6,552 bases of DNA from contig JACCYS010000045.1 in NCBI GenBank assembly GCA_013696365.1, forward strand, positions 1 to 6,552. The letters are read 5' to 3'. Within the stretch, counting starts at the first letter, position 1, and each line of letters opens with the position of its first letter. Shown here in pieces: positions 1 through 6,361 of the stretch. The notes under the pieces are model-generated. The model was not told the origin of the DNA. It was given only the letters and a program-made list of their open reading frames with translations, and did not search any database. Origin of the DNA: Nocardioidaceae bacterium (GTDB taxonomy: Bacteria > Actinomycetota > Actinomycetes > Propionibacteriales > Nocardioidaceae). The translations under genes and the position numbers were made by a program.

Positions 1-1206
1 GAGCACGTCTGGATCCTCACCGGCGCGGGACTTGTCCACTCCCCGTACGTTCACCAGCACCTGCGGCAGTGGGGCCATCACCGATGCCAGCTCGGTCAGC
101 GACGCCCCCGTCTGCGCCATCCGGGCCAACACCTGCACGGCAGTCAACACGCCGTCGCCGGTGGTTGCGTGGTCGCTCAAGATCACGTGTCCCGACTGCT
201 CACCACCCAGCGACCAGCCGCCGTTGTTCATGGCGGCCAGCACGTACCGGTCGCCGACCGGGGTCTGTTGCACTCGCACCTGTTCACGCGCCATCGCCTG
301 CACGAATCCCAGGTTGCTCATCACGGTGGCGACGACGGTGTTGTCGTGCAGCCGGTGCTGATCACGCAGGGCCACCGCCAGGATCGCCAGCAGTTGGTCA
401 CCGTCGACGACCTCGCCGGCCGAGTCGACGGCCAGGCACCGGTCGGCGTCGCCGTCGTGGGCGAAGCCGAGGTCTGCGCCGGCGTCGCGGACGGCGGCCT
501 GCAGGTCACCGAGGTGTGTCGACCCGCAACCGTCGTTGATGTTCAGGCCGTCCGGGTCGGCGTGAATCGTCACCACCTCGACACCCAGCCGCGACAGCGC
601 CAGCGGTGCCGCCTGGAAAGCGGCTCCGTTGGCGCAGTCCACCACCACCCGCAGCCTCCCCAGCCGGGCCGGGTCTGCGTCGTGCGGCATCGTGGCCACC
701 AAGTGGTCGACGTAACGCTCCAGTCCGCGGACCATCGGTTGGACCCGGCCGACGGCTGCGCCGGTGGGGCGCTGCCACGGCTCTCGCAGGCGTTGCTCGA
801 CTGCCGCTTCGGTGGCGTCGTCGAGTTTGACGCCGCCGCGGGCGAGGAACTTGAGCCCGTTGTCGGGCATCGCGTTGTGACTGGCCGACAGCACGACGCC
901 CAGGTCGGCGCCGGTGGCGGCCGTCAGGAACGCGATGCCGGGGGTGGGCAGCACGCCCGCCAGCCAGACATCCACACCTGCGCTCGCCAGCCCGGCAACC
1001 ACAGCGGCCTCGAGGAACTCACCCGAGGCTCGACCGTCACGTCCAACGACTGCCTTCGGGCGCCCTGTCGGGTGCTCGCCCTCGGCGAACACCCCCGCCT
1101 CCCCGAGCACGTGCGCGGCAGCCACCGACAGGTCCAACGCCAACTCGGCGGTGAGGTCGACGTTCGCGACCCCACGGACCCCGTCGGTCCCGAAGATCCG
1201 CGGCAC
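1..1206 (-). CDS. glmM: Phosphoglucosamine mutase GlmM (3' end beyond window)
   Basis: GlmM interconverts glucosamine-6-phosphate and glucosamine-1-phosphate in the cytoplasm, the step leading to UDP-GlcNAc for peptidoglycan. The frame is open from a GTG at 1206 to the left edge, giving 402 codons; the family is usually about 445 residues, so only part of the C-terminal phosphate-binding domain is missing. The start is fixed by the family N-terminus RIFGTDGVRGVAN at residues 3-15. Visible landmarks are the phosphoserine loop VVLSASHNAMPDNG (catalytic Ser109), INDGCGSTH at 223-231, the metal loop DGDADR at 251-256, and the sugar-binding GGEQSGH near 334-340. I translated every line and found no frameshift. 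It begins 7 nt after the rpsI stop with no strong Shine-Dalgarno, which suggests translational coupling in the rplM-rpsI-glmM operon. Identification is firm. Confidence 0.97.
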   Translation of the reverse strand, partial: MPRIFGTDGVRGVANVDLTAELALDLSVAAAHVLGEAGVFAEGEHPTGRPKAVVGRDGRASGEFLEAAVVAGLASAGVDVWLAGVLPTPGIAFLTAATGADLGVVLSASHNAMPDNGLKFLARGGVKLDDATEAAVEQRLREPWQRPTGAAVGRVQPMVRGLERYVDHLVATMPHDADPARLGRLRVVVDCANGAAFQAAPLALSRLGVEVVTIHADPDGLNINDGCGSTHLGDLQAAVRDAGADLGFAHDGDADRCLAVDSAGEVVDGDQLLAILAVALRDQHRLHDNTVVATVMSNLGFVQAMAREQVRVQQTPVGDRYVLAAMNNGGWSLGGEQSGHVILSDHATTGDGVLTAVQVLARMAQTGASLTELASVMAPLPQVLVNVRGVDKSRAGEDPDVL

Positions 1207-1213
1207 GCGCCGG

Positions 1214-1750
1214 TCAGCGCTTGGAGTACTGCGGAGCCTTGCGGGCCTTCTTGAGCCCTGCCTTCTTGCGCTCCTTGACGCGCGCATCCCGGGTGAGCAT
1301 GCCCGCGCCCTTGAGTGCGGGCCGGTTCGCCTCGTCGTCCAGTGCGTTCAGTGCGCGCGCCACCCCGAGACGCAACGCGCCGGCCTGTCCGGTCATGCCG
1401 CCACCGTGGATGCGGGCGACGACGTCAAAACGGTCAGTGAGGTCGGTGCGCACGAACGGCTCGGAGACCGTCTGCTGGTGCACCTTGTTGGGGAAGTACT
1501 CGTCCAGCGGCTGGCCGTTGATGGTCCAACTGCCCGACCCTGGCACCAGCCGCACCCGGGCGACAGCTTCTTTGCGCCTGCCGGTCGCAGCGGCCGGTCC
1601 AATGGTGGCTGGCCTCGCCGGGGCGTCCGGCGAGCGGGTGCTCTCTGAGCTGTACGCGACGCCGTCCTCGCCGGTCGTGAACTCGACGTCGCCGTCGGCG
1701 GAGTCGCTGCTTGTGCTGTCGGTGGTCGCGTCGATGGTGCTGTCAGCCAC
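1214..1750 (-). CDS. rpsI: 30S ribosomal protein S9 with long acidic N-terminal extension
   Basis: S9 sits in the head of the small ribosomal subunit, and its basic C-terminal tail reaches the P-site tRNA. The preferred start is GTG at 1750, giving 178 residues, because GAGGGA overlapping and following the rplM stop (1755-1760) is a well-placed ribosome binding site. An in-frame GTG at 1762 overlaps the rplM stop but has no such site. The conserved domain starts at TGRRKEAVARVRLVPG (residues 56-71), includes GGGMTGQAGALRLGVARAL (116-134) and ends in the canonical KKARKAPQYSKR. E. coli S9 is about 130 residues with GRRK near residue 10, so this protein carries some 45 extra N-terminal residues. 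Residues 1-42 are rich in Ser, Thr, Asp and Glu with a single Arg, and are probably disordered. Many actinobacterial S9 proteins have a shorter leader here. Confidence 0.96.
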   Translation of the reverse strand: MADSTIDATTDSTSSDSADGDVEFTTGEDGVAYSSESTRSPDAPARPATIGPAAATGRRKEAVARVRLVPGSGSWTINGQPLDEYFPNKVHQQTVSEPFVRTDLTDRFDVVARIHGGGMTGQAGALRLGVARALNALDDEANRPALKGAGMLTRDARVKERKKAGLKKARKAPQYSKR

Positions 1751-1758
1751 GGTGTCCC

Positions 1759-2202
1759 TCACTGAGCAATCTGGATGATCTCGAACGCCTGCGGCTGTTG
1801 CGCGGCGTGCGGGTGCTCCGGCCCCGCATAGACTTTGAGCTTCTTGAGCAGCTGTCGGCCGAGCTTGTTCTTCGGCAACATGCCCCATACGGCCTTCTCA
1901 ATCGCGCGGCGGGGATCCTTGTCCAACACCTCACCGATCGTCGTGGCCTTCAGTCCGCCGGGATAGCCGGAGTGCCGGTAGGCAAGCTTCGTCTCGCGCT
2001 TGTCGCCACCCAGGGCCACCTTGCCGGCGTTGATGATGATGACGAAGTCACCCGTGTCGACGTGCGGGGCATACATCGCCTTGTGCTTGCCGCGCAAGAG
2101 GGTCGCGCTCTGTACGGCCAGCCGCCCGAGCACGACGTCGGCGGCATCGATGACGTGCCACTGACGCTGCACGTCGGTGGGCTTGGGGCTGTACGTACGC
2201 AA
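1759..2202 (-). CDS. rplM: 50S ribosomal protein L13
   Basis: L13 is an early-assembling large-subunit protein that binds 23S rRNA. A TTG at 2202 gives 147 residues, the length I recall for mycobacterial L13, and the expected N-terminus MRTYSPKPTDVQRQWHVIDA. A GAAGG ribosome binding site lies at 2210-2214, 7 nt before the TTG. The frame stays open to an upstream start at 2298, but that extension is Cys/Arg-rich, lacks family similarity and would overlap the promoter. Family blocks are VIDAADVVLGRLA (17-29), RGKHK (37-41), YRHSGYPGG (75-83), GMLPKNKLGRQ (107-117) and VYAGPEHPHAAQQP (124-137). It is the first gene of the operon, with the rpsI start 8 nt after its stop. Both the identification and the rare TTG start are well supported. 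Confidence 0.96.
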   Translation of the reverse strand: MRTYSPKPTDVQRQWHVIDAADVVLGRLAVQSATLLRGKHKAMYAPHVDTGDFVIIINAGKVALGGDKRETKLAYRHSGYPGGLKATTIGEVLDKDPRRAIEKAVWGMLPKNKLGRQLLKKLKVYAGPEHPHAAQQPQAFEIIQIAQ

Positions 2203-2272
2203 CCTGGGACCTTCGTTCGAGCCGGGACGGAAAGAGAGTCTCGCCGCCCGGAGACACGCTCCGCACGGACAG
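2203..2272 (-). promoter_or_regulatory. rplM 5' leader with two possible hairpins
   Basis: The predicted leader contains CGGAG-cgtgt-CTCCG (2263-2249), a 5-bp hairpin. Immediately after comes a weaker stem pairing GGGCGG with CCGUCCC (one bulged U), roughly 2249-2224. The GAAGG ribosome binding site follows. Ribosomal protein operons are often controlled through leader structures, so this could be a feedback site, but it matches no leader class I can name and may be chance in GC-rich DNA. Confidence 0.25.
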
Positions 2273-2278
2273 CCGCCT

Positions 2279-2308
2279 AGAGTACCGGCGAGACCCAACG
2301 GGGGTCAA
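2279..2308 (-). promoter_or_regulatory. Candidate sigma-70-type promoter for rplM-rpsI-glmM
   Basis: On the minus strand, TTGACC (2308-2303) is followed after 18 bp by TACTCT (2284-2279), close to the TTGACA / TAnnnT consensus of the principal actinobacterial sigma factor. Transcription would start near 2272 and leave an untranslated leader of about 70 nt before the TTG at 2202. A short inverted repeat GACCC-aacgg-GGGTC (2292-2306) overlaps the -35 box; whether it is an operator is unknown. Confidence 0.6.
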
Positions 2309-2323
2309 AACTGAGAGAGAGAC

Positions 2324-2359
2324 TCGACGCGTTGCGTACGGGGCCGTAGGTTTGGGCGG
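2324..2359 (+). promoter_or_regulatory. Candidate promoter for leaderless gltA transcript
   Basis: TCGACG (2324-2329), a 17-bp spacer, then TAGGTT (2347-2352) matches 4/6 of TTGACA and the TAnnnT rule. The -10 box ends 7 bp before the GTG start at 2360, so transcription should begin on or next to the start codon. No clear Shine-Dalgarno sequence is present (TGGGCGG directly precedes the GTG). Leaderless mRNAs of this layout are common in actinobacteria. Confidence 0.5.
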
Positions 2360-3649
2360 GTGACCGACTCTCTGACCGTCAAAGACAACCGTACGGGACA
2401 CGAGTACGAGCTGCCGCTCACCGACGGAACGATCCGAGCCGCCGACCTCAGCGCCATCAAGGCGGGGGACGATGATCCCGGCGTCGCGACGTACGACCCC
2501 GGGTTCACCAACACCGCTTCGTGCCGCAGCGCCATCACCTACATCGACGGCGAGAAGGGCATCCTCGAGTACCGCGGCTACCCGATCGAGCAGTTGGCCG
2601 AGCACTCCACTTTCCTCGAGGTGGCCTACCTGCTCATCCACGGGGAGCTCCCAGACAAGGCTCAGTACGAGACCTGGGAGCACGAGATCACCTATCACAC
2701 GTTCGTCCACGAGAACTTGAAGAGCTTCATGCAGGGGTTTCGCTACGACGCGCACCCGATGGGCATGCTGCTGGCCTCGGTGGGCGCGCTGTCGACGTTC
2801 TATCCCGAGTCGCGCAACATCGCCGACCCGGACAATCGGCACATGCAGATGGTGCGGCTGATCGCCAAGATGCCTACGCTCGGCGCCTGGGCCTTCCGGC
2901 ACGGCCAGGGCAAGCCGTACGTTTACCCCGATAACGAGTTGTCCTACGCCGGAAACTTTCTGGCGATGCTGTTCAAGATGTCCGAGCACAAGTTCGAGGC
3001 GGACGAACGGCTGGCCAAGGCGTTGGAGATCCTGTTCATCTTGCACGCCGACCATGAGCAGAACTGCTCCACCAACGCGGTGCGATCGGTGGGCTCCAGC
3101 CAGGTCGATCCGTACTCCGCGACGACTGCGGGCATCGCCGCCCTCTACGGCCCGCTGCACGGTGGGGCAAACGAGGCGGTGCTGCGTATGCTCCGCCGCA
3201 TCGGCTCAGTCGACAAGGTCGGCGACTTCATCACCGGCGTCAAGAACGGTGACGAGCGGTTGATGGGCTTCGGCCACCGGGTCTATAAGAACTACGATCC
3301 GCGCGCCACGATCATCAAGAAGGCCTGCGACGACGTGTTCGCAGTCACTGGGGTGAATCCGCTGCTTGAGATTGCAGTCGAGTTGGAGCGGATCGCGCTC
3401 GAGGACGAATACTTCGTCGAGCGCAAGCTGTACCCCAACGTGGACTTCTACTCCGGGCTGATCTACGAGGCTTTGAGCTTTCCGCCAGAGATGTTCACCG
3501 TGCTGTTCGCGATCCCGCGTACCGCCGGCTGGTTGGCGCAGTGGCGTGAGCTTGTCGACGACAAGGACCAGAAGATCGCCCGGCCCAAGCAGATCTACAC
3601 CGGTGAGCGCACCTTGGAATTCACACCGCGCGACCAGCGCTGGAGTTGA
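2360..3649 (+). CDS. gltA: Citrate synthase, hexameric (GltA) type
   Basis: Citrate synthase condenses oxaloacetate and acetyl-CoA to citrate, opening the TCA cycle in the cytoplasm. The GTG at 2360 gives 429 residues, near the 427 of E. coli GltA and about 430 of mycobacterial GltA2. The catalytic triad is intact: His267 in GPLHGGANEAV, His306 in MGFGHRVYKNYDPR, and Asp362 in YPNVDFYSGLIYEAL. LHADHEQNCSTNAVRSVGSS (229-248) is a further strongly conserved family block near the oxaloacetate site. The N-terminal region (about 1-60) with TYDPGFTNTASCRSAITYID is the domain that sets this bacterial form apart from the shorter dimeric enzymes. The context gives no sign of a methylcitrate (prp) cluster, so a housekeeping role is most likely. 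It is divergent from rplM and convergent with the ABC-F gene, so it is probably monocistronic. It ends in TGA. Confidence 0.97.
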   Translation: MTDSLTVKDNRTGHEYELPLTDGTIRAADLSAIKAGDDDPGVATYDPGFTNTASCRSAITYIDGEKGILEYRGYPIEQLAEHSTFLEVAYLLIHGELPDKAQYETWEHEITYHTFVHENLKSFMQGFRYDAHPMGMLLASVGALSTFYPESRNIADPDNRHMQMVRLIAKMPTLGAWAFRHGQGKPYVYPDNELSYAGNFLAMLFKMSEHKFEADERLAKALEILFILHADHEQNCSTNAVRSVGSSQVDPYSATTAGIAALYGPLHGGANEAVLRMLRRIGSVDKVGDFITGVKNGDERLMGFGHRVYKNYDPRATIIKKACDDVFAVTGVNPLLEIAVELERIALEDEYFVERKLYPNVDFYSGLIYEALSFPPEMFTVLFAIPRTAGWLAQWRELVDDKDQKIARPKQIYTGERTLEFTPRDQRWS

Positions 3650-3759
3650 GGCGCTGCCTTACCGCGTGCGCGGCTCACTCGGTTCAGCAAGCACCCATCT
3701 CCTGTCGGGACTGGTGCGCACCGGACCGATTGGGACGGCGTCGCGATGATGGCTCGCCG
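3650..3759. other. Convergent intergenic gap, no clear terminator
   Basis: This 110-bp gap separates the ends of gltA and the ABC-F gene. It contains small inverted repeats, CCGC-gtgc-GCGG (3662-3673) and the perfect palindrome GGTGCGCACC (3713-3722), but no hairpin followed by a T-run on either strand. Termination may be Rho-dependent or use a U-less hairpin. I see no small gene here. Confidence 0.4.
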
Positions 3760-5454
3760 TCAGCGCACCCGTTCGACGCGCTGCTCGTCCCACACCGGCT
3801 CATCTGACTCGTATACCGACCCGTCCGCGCCGAAGATCACGAAGCGGTCGAAGCCGCGGGCGAACCAGCGGTCATGGGTGACCGCGAGCACCGTGCCCTC
3901 GAAGCGGTCCAACCCCTCTTCCAGCGCCTCGGCGCTCTGCACGTCCAGATTGTCCGTTGGCTCGTCGAGCACCAGCAACGTGGCGCCGGACAGCTCCAAC
4001 AGCAGGATCTGCATCCGCGCCTGCTGGCCGCCGGACAGCGACTCGAAGCGTTGTTCGGAGGCGTGTGCCAGCTCGTAGCGGTCCAGTGCTCGGGCGGCCG
4101 GCTCGCGCGGCATGCCTTGGCGACCCCGCCCGCCCGGTGCCGTGTCGCCGCGGTGCAAGATCTCCAGCAGGGTCCGGCCGGCGAGCTCGGGGTGGGCATG
4201 GGTCTGCACGAACCAGCCGGGTCGCACCCGAGCGCCGAGCTTGGCGCGACCGGTGTGCTGCACGGGAGTGACGGTGACATCACCGACCGACCGGTGCTCG
4301 ACGTCCGGGTCGGACCCGCCAGCCGCGAGCAGCCGCAGGAAGTGACTCTTGCCGGAGCCGTTGGAGCCCAGCACGGCGACCCGCTCGCCGAACCAGACTT
4401 CCAAGTGGAACGGCTGCATCAGACCGGTCAGCTCGAGGTCGGTGCAGACCACGGCCCGCTTGCCGGTCCGGCCGCCGCGTAGTCGCATCGACACCTGCTG
4501 CTCGCGTGGCACGGTCTCGGGTGGGCCGGCCTTCTCGAACTTGCGCAGCCGGGTGGTCGCCGCCTGGTACTGCGCGGCCATGTCGGAGTTGTAGGCCGCC
4601 TTCTGCTTGTACATCAGCATTAGGGCAAGCAGCTTGGCGTGGTCCTCGTCCCAGCGGCGGCGCTGCTCCTCGAGCCGGGTGAAGCGCGCCGTGCGTGCCT
4701 CGTGGTAGCTGGTAAAACCGCCGGGGTGCATCCAGACGCCGTTCCCGCCGGCCCGCAGCTCGACGGTGACGACCCGGGTCGCGGTCCGTGCGAGCAGCTC
4801 GCGGTCATGGCTGACGTACAGCACCGTCTTGGGTGACTCCGACAGCCGCTGCTCCAACCAGCCCTTACCCGGCACGTCCAGAAAGTTGTCCGGCTCGTCG
4901 AGCAGCAGCACCTCGTCCGATCCGCGCAGCAGTGCCTCAAGCACCAGCCGCTTCTGCTCGCCGCCAGACAGGGTGTCCGCCGTGCGGTTCCCGGCCCGGT
5001 CGTAGGGCAGGCCGAGCGCGGCGACGCAGCAGGTGTCCCACAGCACCTCGGCGTCGTAGCCGCCGGCGTCGGCGTACTCCGAGAGGGCGGCGGCGTACCG
5101 CAGCTGCAGCCGCTCGTCGTCGCGGTCCATCAGGGCGAGCTCGAGCTCGTCGACGGCCGCCGCCGCCTGTTGCACGCGCGCCGGGGCCACCGAAAGCAGC
5201 AGGTCGTGAACGGTCCAGCCAGCCGAGCGGGCGACGAGCTGGCGCATGATCCCCAGCCCGCCGCTGCGCGCGATGCTGCCCGCGTGCGGATGCAGCTCGC
5301 CGGTGATCAGCCGCAGCAGAGTGGTCTTGCCCGCCCCGTTGGCCCCGACCAGGGCGACCTTCCCTCCGTCCCCGACGCGGAAGGACACGTCGTCGAGCAG
5401 AACCTGACCGTCCGGCAGCTCGTAGCGGACCCCGGTGCACTCGATATGCCCCAC
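3760..5454 (-). CDS. ABC-F family ATP-binding protein (twin ATPase, no membrane domain)
   Basis: This is a cytoplasmic protein of 564 residues with two ABC ATPase domains and no transmembrane segment. The first domain has Walker A GANGAGKT (37-44), signature LSGGEQ (162-167), Walker B ending DE at 186-187 and H-loop SHDRE (His216). The second has GSNGSGKS (363-370), LSGGQQ (473-478), DEPTDNLD (497-504) and THDRW (His527). Both catalytic glutamates are present, so it should hydrolyse ATP. The linker (about 240-335) is helical, charged and basic, as in ABC-F proteins whose linker enters the ribosomal E site to contact P-site tRNA. Where most members have DEPTNHLD, the first domain has DEPDNFLD. 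The GTG at 5454 gives the expected N-terminus MGHIECTGVRYELPDGQVLL, but it has no good ribosome binding site. The family includes translation factors and antibiotic-resistance ribosome protectors; which this is cannot be told. It lies 71 bp downstream of the membrane-protein gene on the same strand. Confidence 0.93.
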   Translation of the reverse strand: MGHIECTGVRYELPDGQVLLDDVSFRVGDGGKVALVGANGAGKTTLLRLITGELHPHAGSIARSGGLGIMRQLVARSAGWTVHDLLLSVAPARVQQAAAAVDELELALMDRDDERLQLRYAAALSEYADAGGYDAEVLWDTCCVAALGLPYDRAGNRTADTLSGGEQKRLVLEALLRGSDEVLLLDEPDNFLDVPGKGWLEQRLSESPKTVLYVSHDRELLARTATRVVTVELRAGGNGVWMHPGGFTSYHEARTARFTRLEEQRRRWDEDHAKLLALMLMYKQKAAYNSDMAAQYQAATTRLRKFEKAGPPETVPREQQVSMRLRGGRTGKRAVVCTDLELTGLMQPFHLEVWFGERVAVLGSNGSGKSHFLRLLAAGGSDPDVEHRSVGDVTVTPVQHTGRAKLGARVRPGWFVQTHAHPELAGRTLLEILHRGDTAPGGRGRQGMPREPAARALDRYELAHASEQRFESLSGGQQARMQILLLELSGATLLVLDEPTDNLDVQSAEALEEGLDRFEGTVLAVTHDRWFARGFDRFVIFGADGSVYESDEPVWDEQRVERVR

Positions 5455-5525
5455 GGGCGGACAGTCTGGCCCACCACCACCGTTCGCGGCGATCGTTTTA
5501 GGGCACGCTCACCGGCTCAGCGGCC
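5455..5525 (-). other. Spacer upstream of ABC-F gene with weak -10-like box
   Basis: This 71-bp stretch lies between the membrane-protein stop and the ABC-F start. The only AT-rich patch reads TAAAAC on the minus strand (5500-5495), a possible -10 box, but no -35 hexamer sits at proper spacing. A GGTGGTGGTGGG run precedes the GTG but is too far and too poor to be a convincing ribosome binding site. Read-through from the upstream gene is equally possible. Confidence 0.25.
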
Positions 5526-6127
5526 TTAGCGGCGCCTGCGGTGGCGCTGCAGCAGCCCGACGAGCACGCCGGCGAGCGCGCCACCCAGGCCACCGAGGCC
5601 CTCGTCGCCGAGAGTGTCCTCGTACGCGGTGTTGATCTCGGTGCCGTGGCGGATGAAGAAGAACCACTCCGCGAGCTCCCAACCGATCGCGAGCAGCGCA
5701 CCGATGCCGGCGACCGCGACTCCGAGAGCCCACGGCGGGCCGGCGCCTGAGCGCAGCAACAGCACGCCCACGCCCATGCACAGCAGGAACCAGTTCACCA
5801 GGTGGTTGGCGTCGTCCCACCAACCGATCGAGTCGTAGAGGTCGAAGGTGTTGCCGGTGACGTCGACGAGGAACGGCGACATGATCAGCGCGAAGCCGGT
5901 CCGCATCTCGGCGTGATGCGTCTCGACCAGATGCGCCGCGACGACGCAGGGCGGCCCACAGCACCGGCACGAGCAACATCAGCAGGGGGTAGGCCACCAG
6001 CCGTGCTCCGAACGCCTTGTCGCGGAACTGGGGCAGGTCGGGCGCGAGCGTGGCCCGCACCAACTGGGCCCCAGCCCTGCCACCACCCTCGCGGGGCAGG
6101 CTCCGGCGCGGAGGATGGATCGGTCAC
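5526..6127 (-). pseudogene. Small multi-pass membrane protein gene, split by two frameshifts
   Basis: Three frames join into one plausible protein. A GTG at 6127, with a strong GGAAGGGA site (6140-6133), starts MTDPSSAPEPAPRGWWQGW. Dropping one base in the four-G run at 6069-6072 enters the frame of QLVRATLAPDLPQFRDKAFG and a first membrane helix. Dropping one base near 5940 enters the frame ending at the TAA at 5526. The restored product is exactly 199 residues, with hydrophobic segments near 41-60, 76-90, 108-125, 133-157 and 176-192 and an RHRRRR cytoplasmic-type tail. Conserved-looking polar motifs are LYDSIGWWDDANH (96-108), GWELAEW (148-154) and YEDTLGD (168-174). Their order loosely recalls DUF2238/YjdF-like membrane proteins, but I cannot assign it firmly. 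As written, only the last 126 codons (from ATG 5906) form a continuous frame with the core motifs. Sequencing error and true decay are both possible. Confidence 0.65.
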
Positions 6128-6169
6128 GGCAGTCCCTTCCACGATGAGCCGAGCTCTTGCCGCCCTTCG

Positions 6170-6175
6170 GGTCAA
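6170..6175 (-). promoter_or_regulatory. Possible -35 box for the membrane-protein gene
   Basis: TTGACC on the minus strand (6175-6170) is 42 nt before the GTG at 6127. The hexamer 17 bp downstream is TCGGCT (6152-6147), a poor -10, so this is only a partial promoter match. It shares the short spacer 6128-6205 with the opposing plus-strand signal. Confidence 0.25.
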
Positions 6176-6192
6176 CTGTCGGTGGGCGGTCC

Positions 6193-6205
6193 TAGTGTGA
6201 CCGAC
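6193..6205 (+). promoter_or_regulatory. Candidate -10 box placed for a leaderless start
   Basis: TAGTGT (6193-6198) fits TAnnnT and is followed by exactly 7 bp (GACCGAC) and then ATG at 6206, the same geometry as the gltA start. No convincing -35 is seen about 17 bp upstream. It is the main support for a start codon at 6206. Confidence 0.3.
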
Positions 6206-6342
6206 ATGGAGCACGACAGCGGTCCTCCTGACCGGCCGACCCACCCGTTGCGTTCGGCCACCCCGACTTCCTCCCGCCGACGTGGATCGATCCCGACCGG
6301 CGTCCGCTGCGCAACCGGGCCCCGGAGGTGGTGCTCAGCTGA
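6206..6342 (+). pseudogene. Short reading frame with 'PPTWIDPDRRP' tail, apparently frameshifted
   Basis: From ATG 6206 (or the in-frame GTG 6197) the frame reads MEHDSGPPDRPTHP. In the -1 frame from about 6247 it reads AFGHPDFLPPTWIDPDRRPL and continues RNRAPEVVLS to a TGA at 6340-6342. Adding one base near 6245-6255 would join them into a 45-residue protein. The PP-x-WIDP-x-R-x-P-x-x-N pattern resembles the extreme C-terminus of actinobacterial DUF222/HNH endonuclease (13E12 repeat) proteins, but nothing of their nuclease core lies upstream. It may be a genuine small protein with a sequencing indel, a remnant of an HNH gene, or chance. The unshifted frame gives an Arg-rich, unconvincing product. 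It sits between two minus-strand genes and ends 19 bp from the methyltransferase stop. Confidence 0.3.
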
Positions 6343-6361
6343 CGCAGCGCCAAGACGGTCG

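Noticed and set aside
169..1254. 361-codon open frame on the plus strand across glmM
   Set aside because: It is antisense to an intact glmM in which every conserved motif reads through; its own translation has no recognisable domain and arises from GC-rich codon bias.
1751..1888. N-terminally extended S9 starting at 1888
   Set aside because: The extra segment overlaps the rplM coding end in another frame and lacks a start with a ribosome binding site; GTG 1750 follows a good one.
2203..2298. L13 start at the upstream codon 2298
   Set aside because: It would cover the rplM promoter, and the added peptide has no similarity to L13 N-termini; TTG 2202 gives the family length of 147.
2311..2323. 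Short GA-rich run upstream of gltA
   Set aside because: It has only about five GA units, no flanking structure, and is too short to call a functional repeat.
2048..3160. 370-codon minus-strand frame across gltA and rplM
   Set aside because: It overlaps two confidently identified genes and crosses the divergent promoter region; it has no domain signature.
3713..3722. Palindrome GGTGCGCACC as a terminator or operator
   Set aside because: It has no loop, no T-run and no promoter beside it; a 10-bp GC palindrome is expected by chance.
5509..6063. 184-codon minus-strand frame taken as an intact gene
   Set aside because: Only its first 40 or so residues look like protein (a membrane helix); after about 5940 it becomes an Arg-rich shadow of the real frame.
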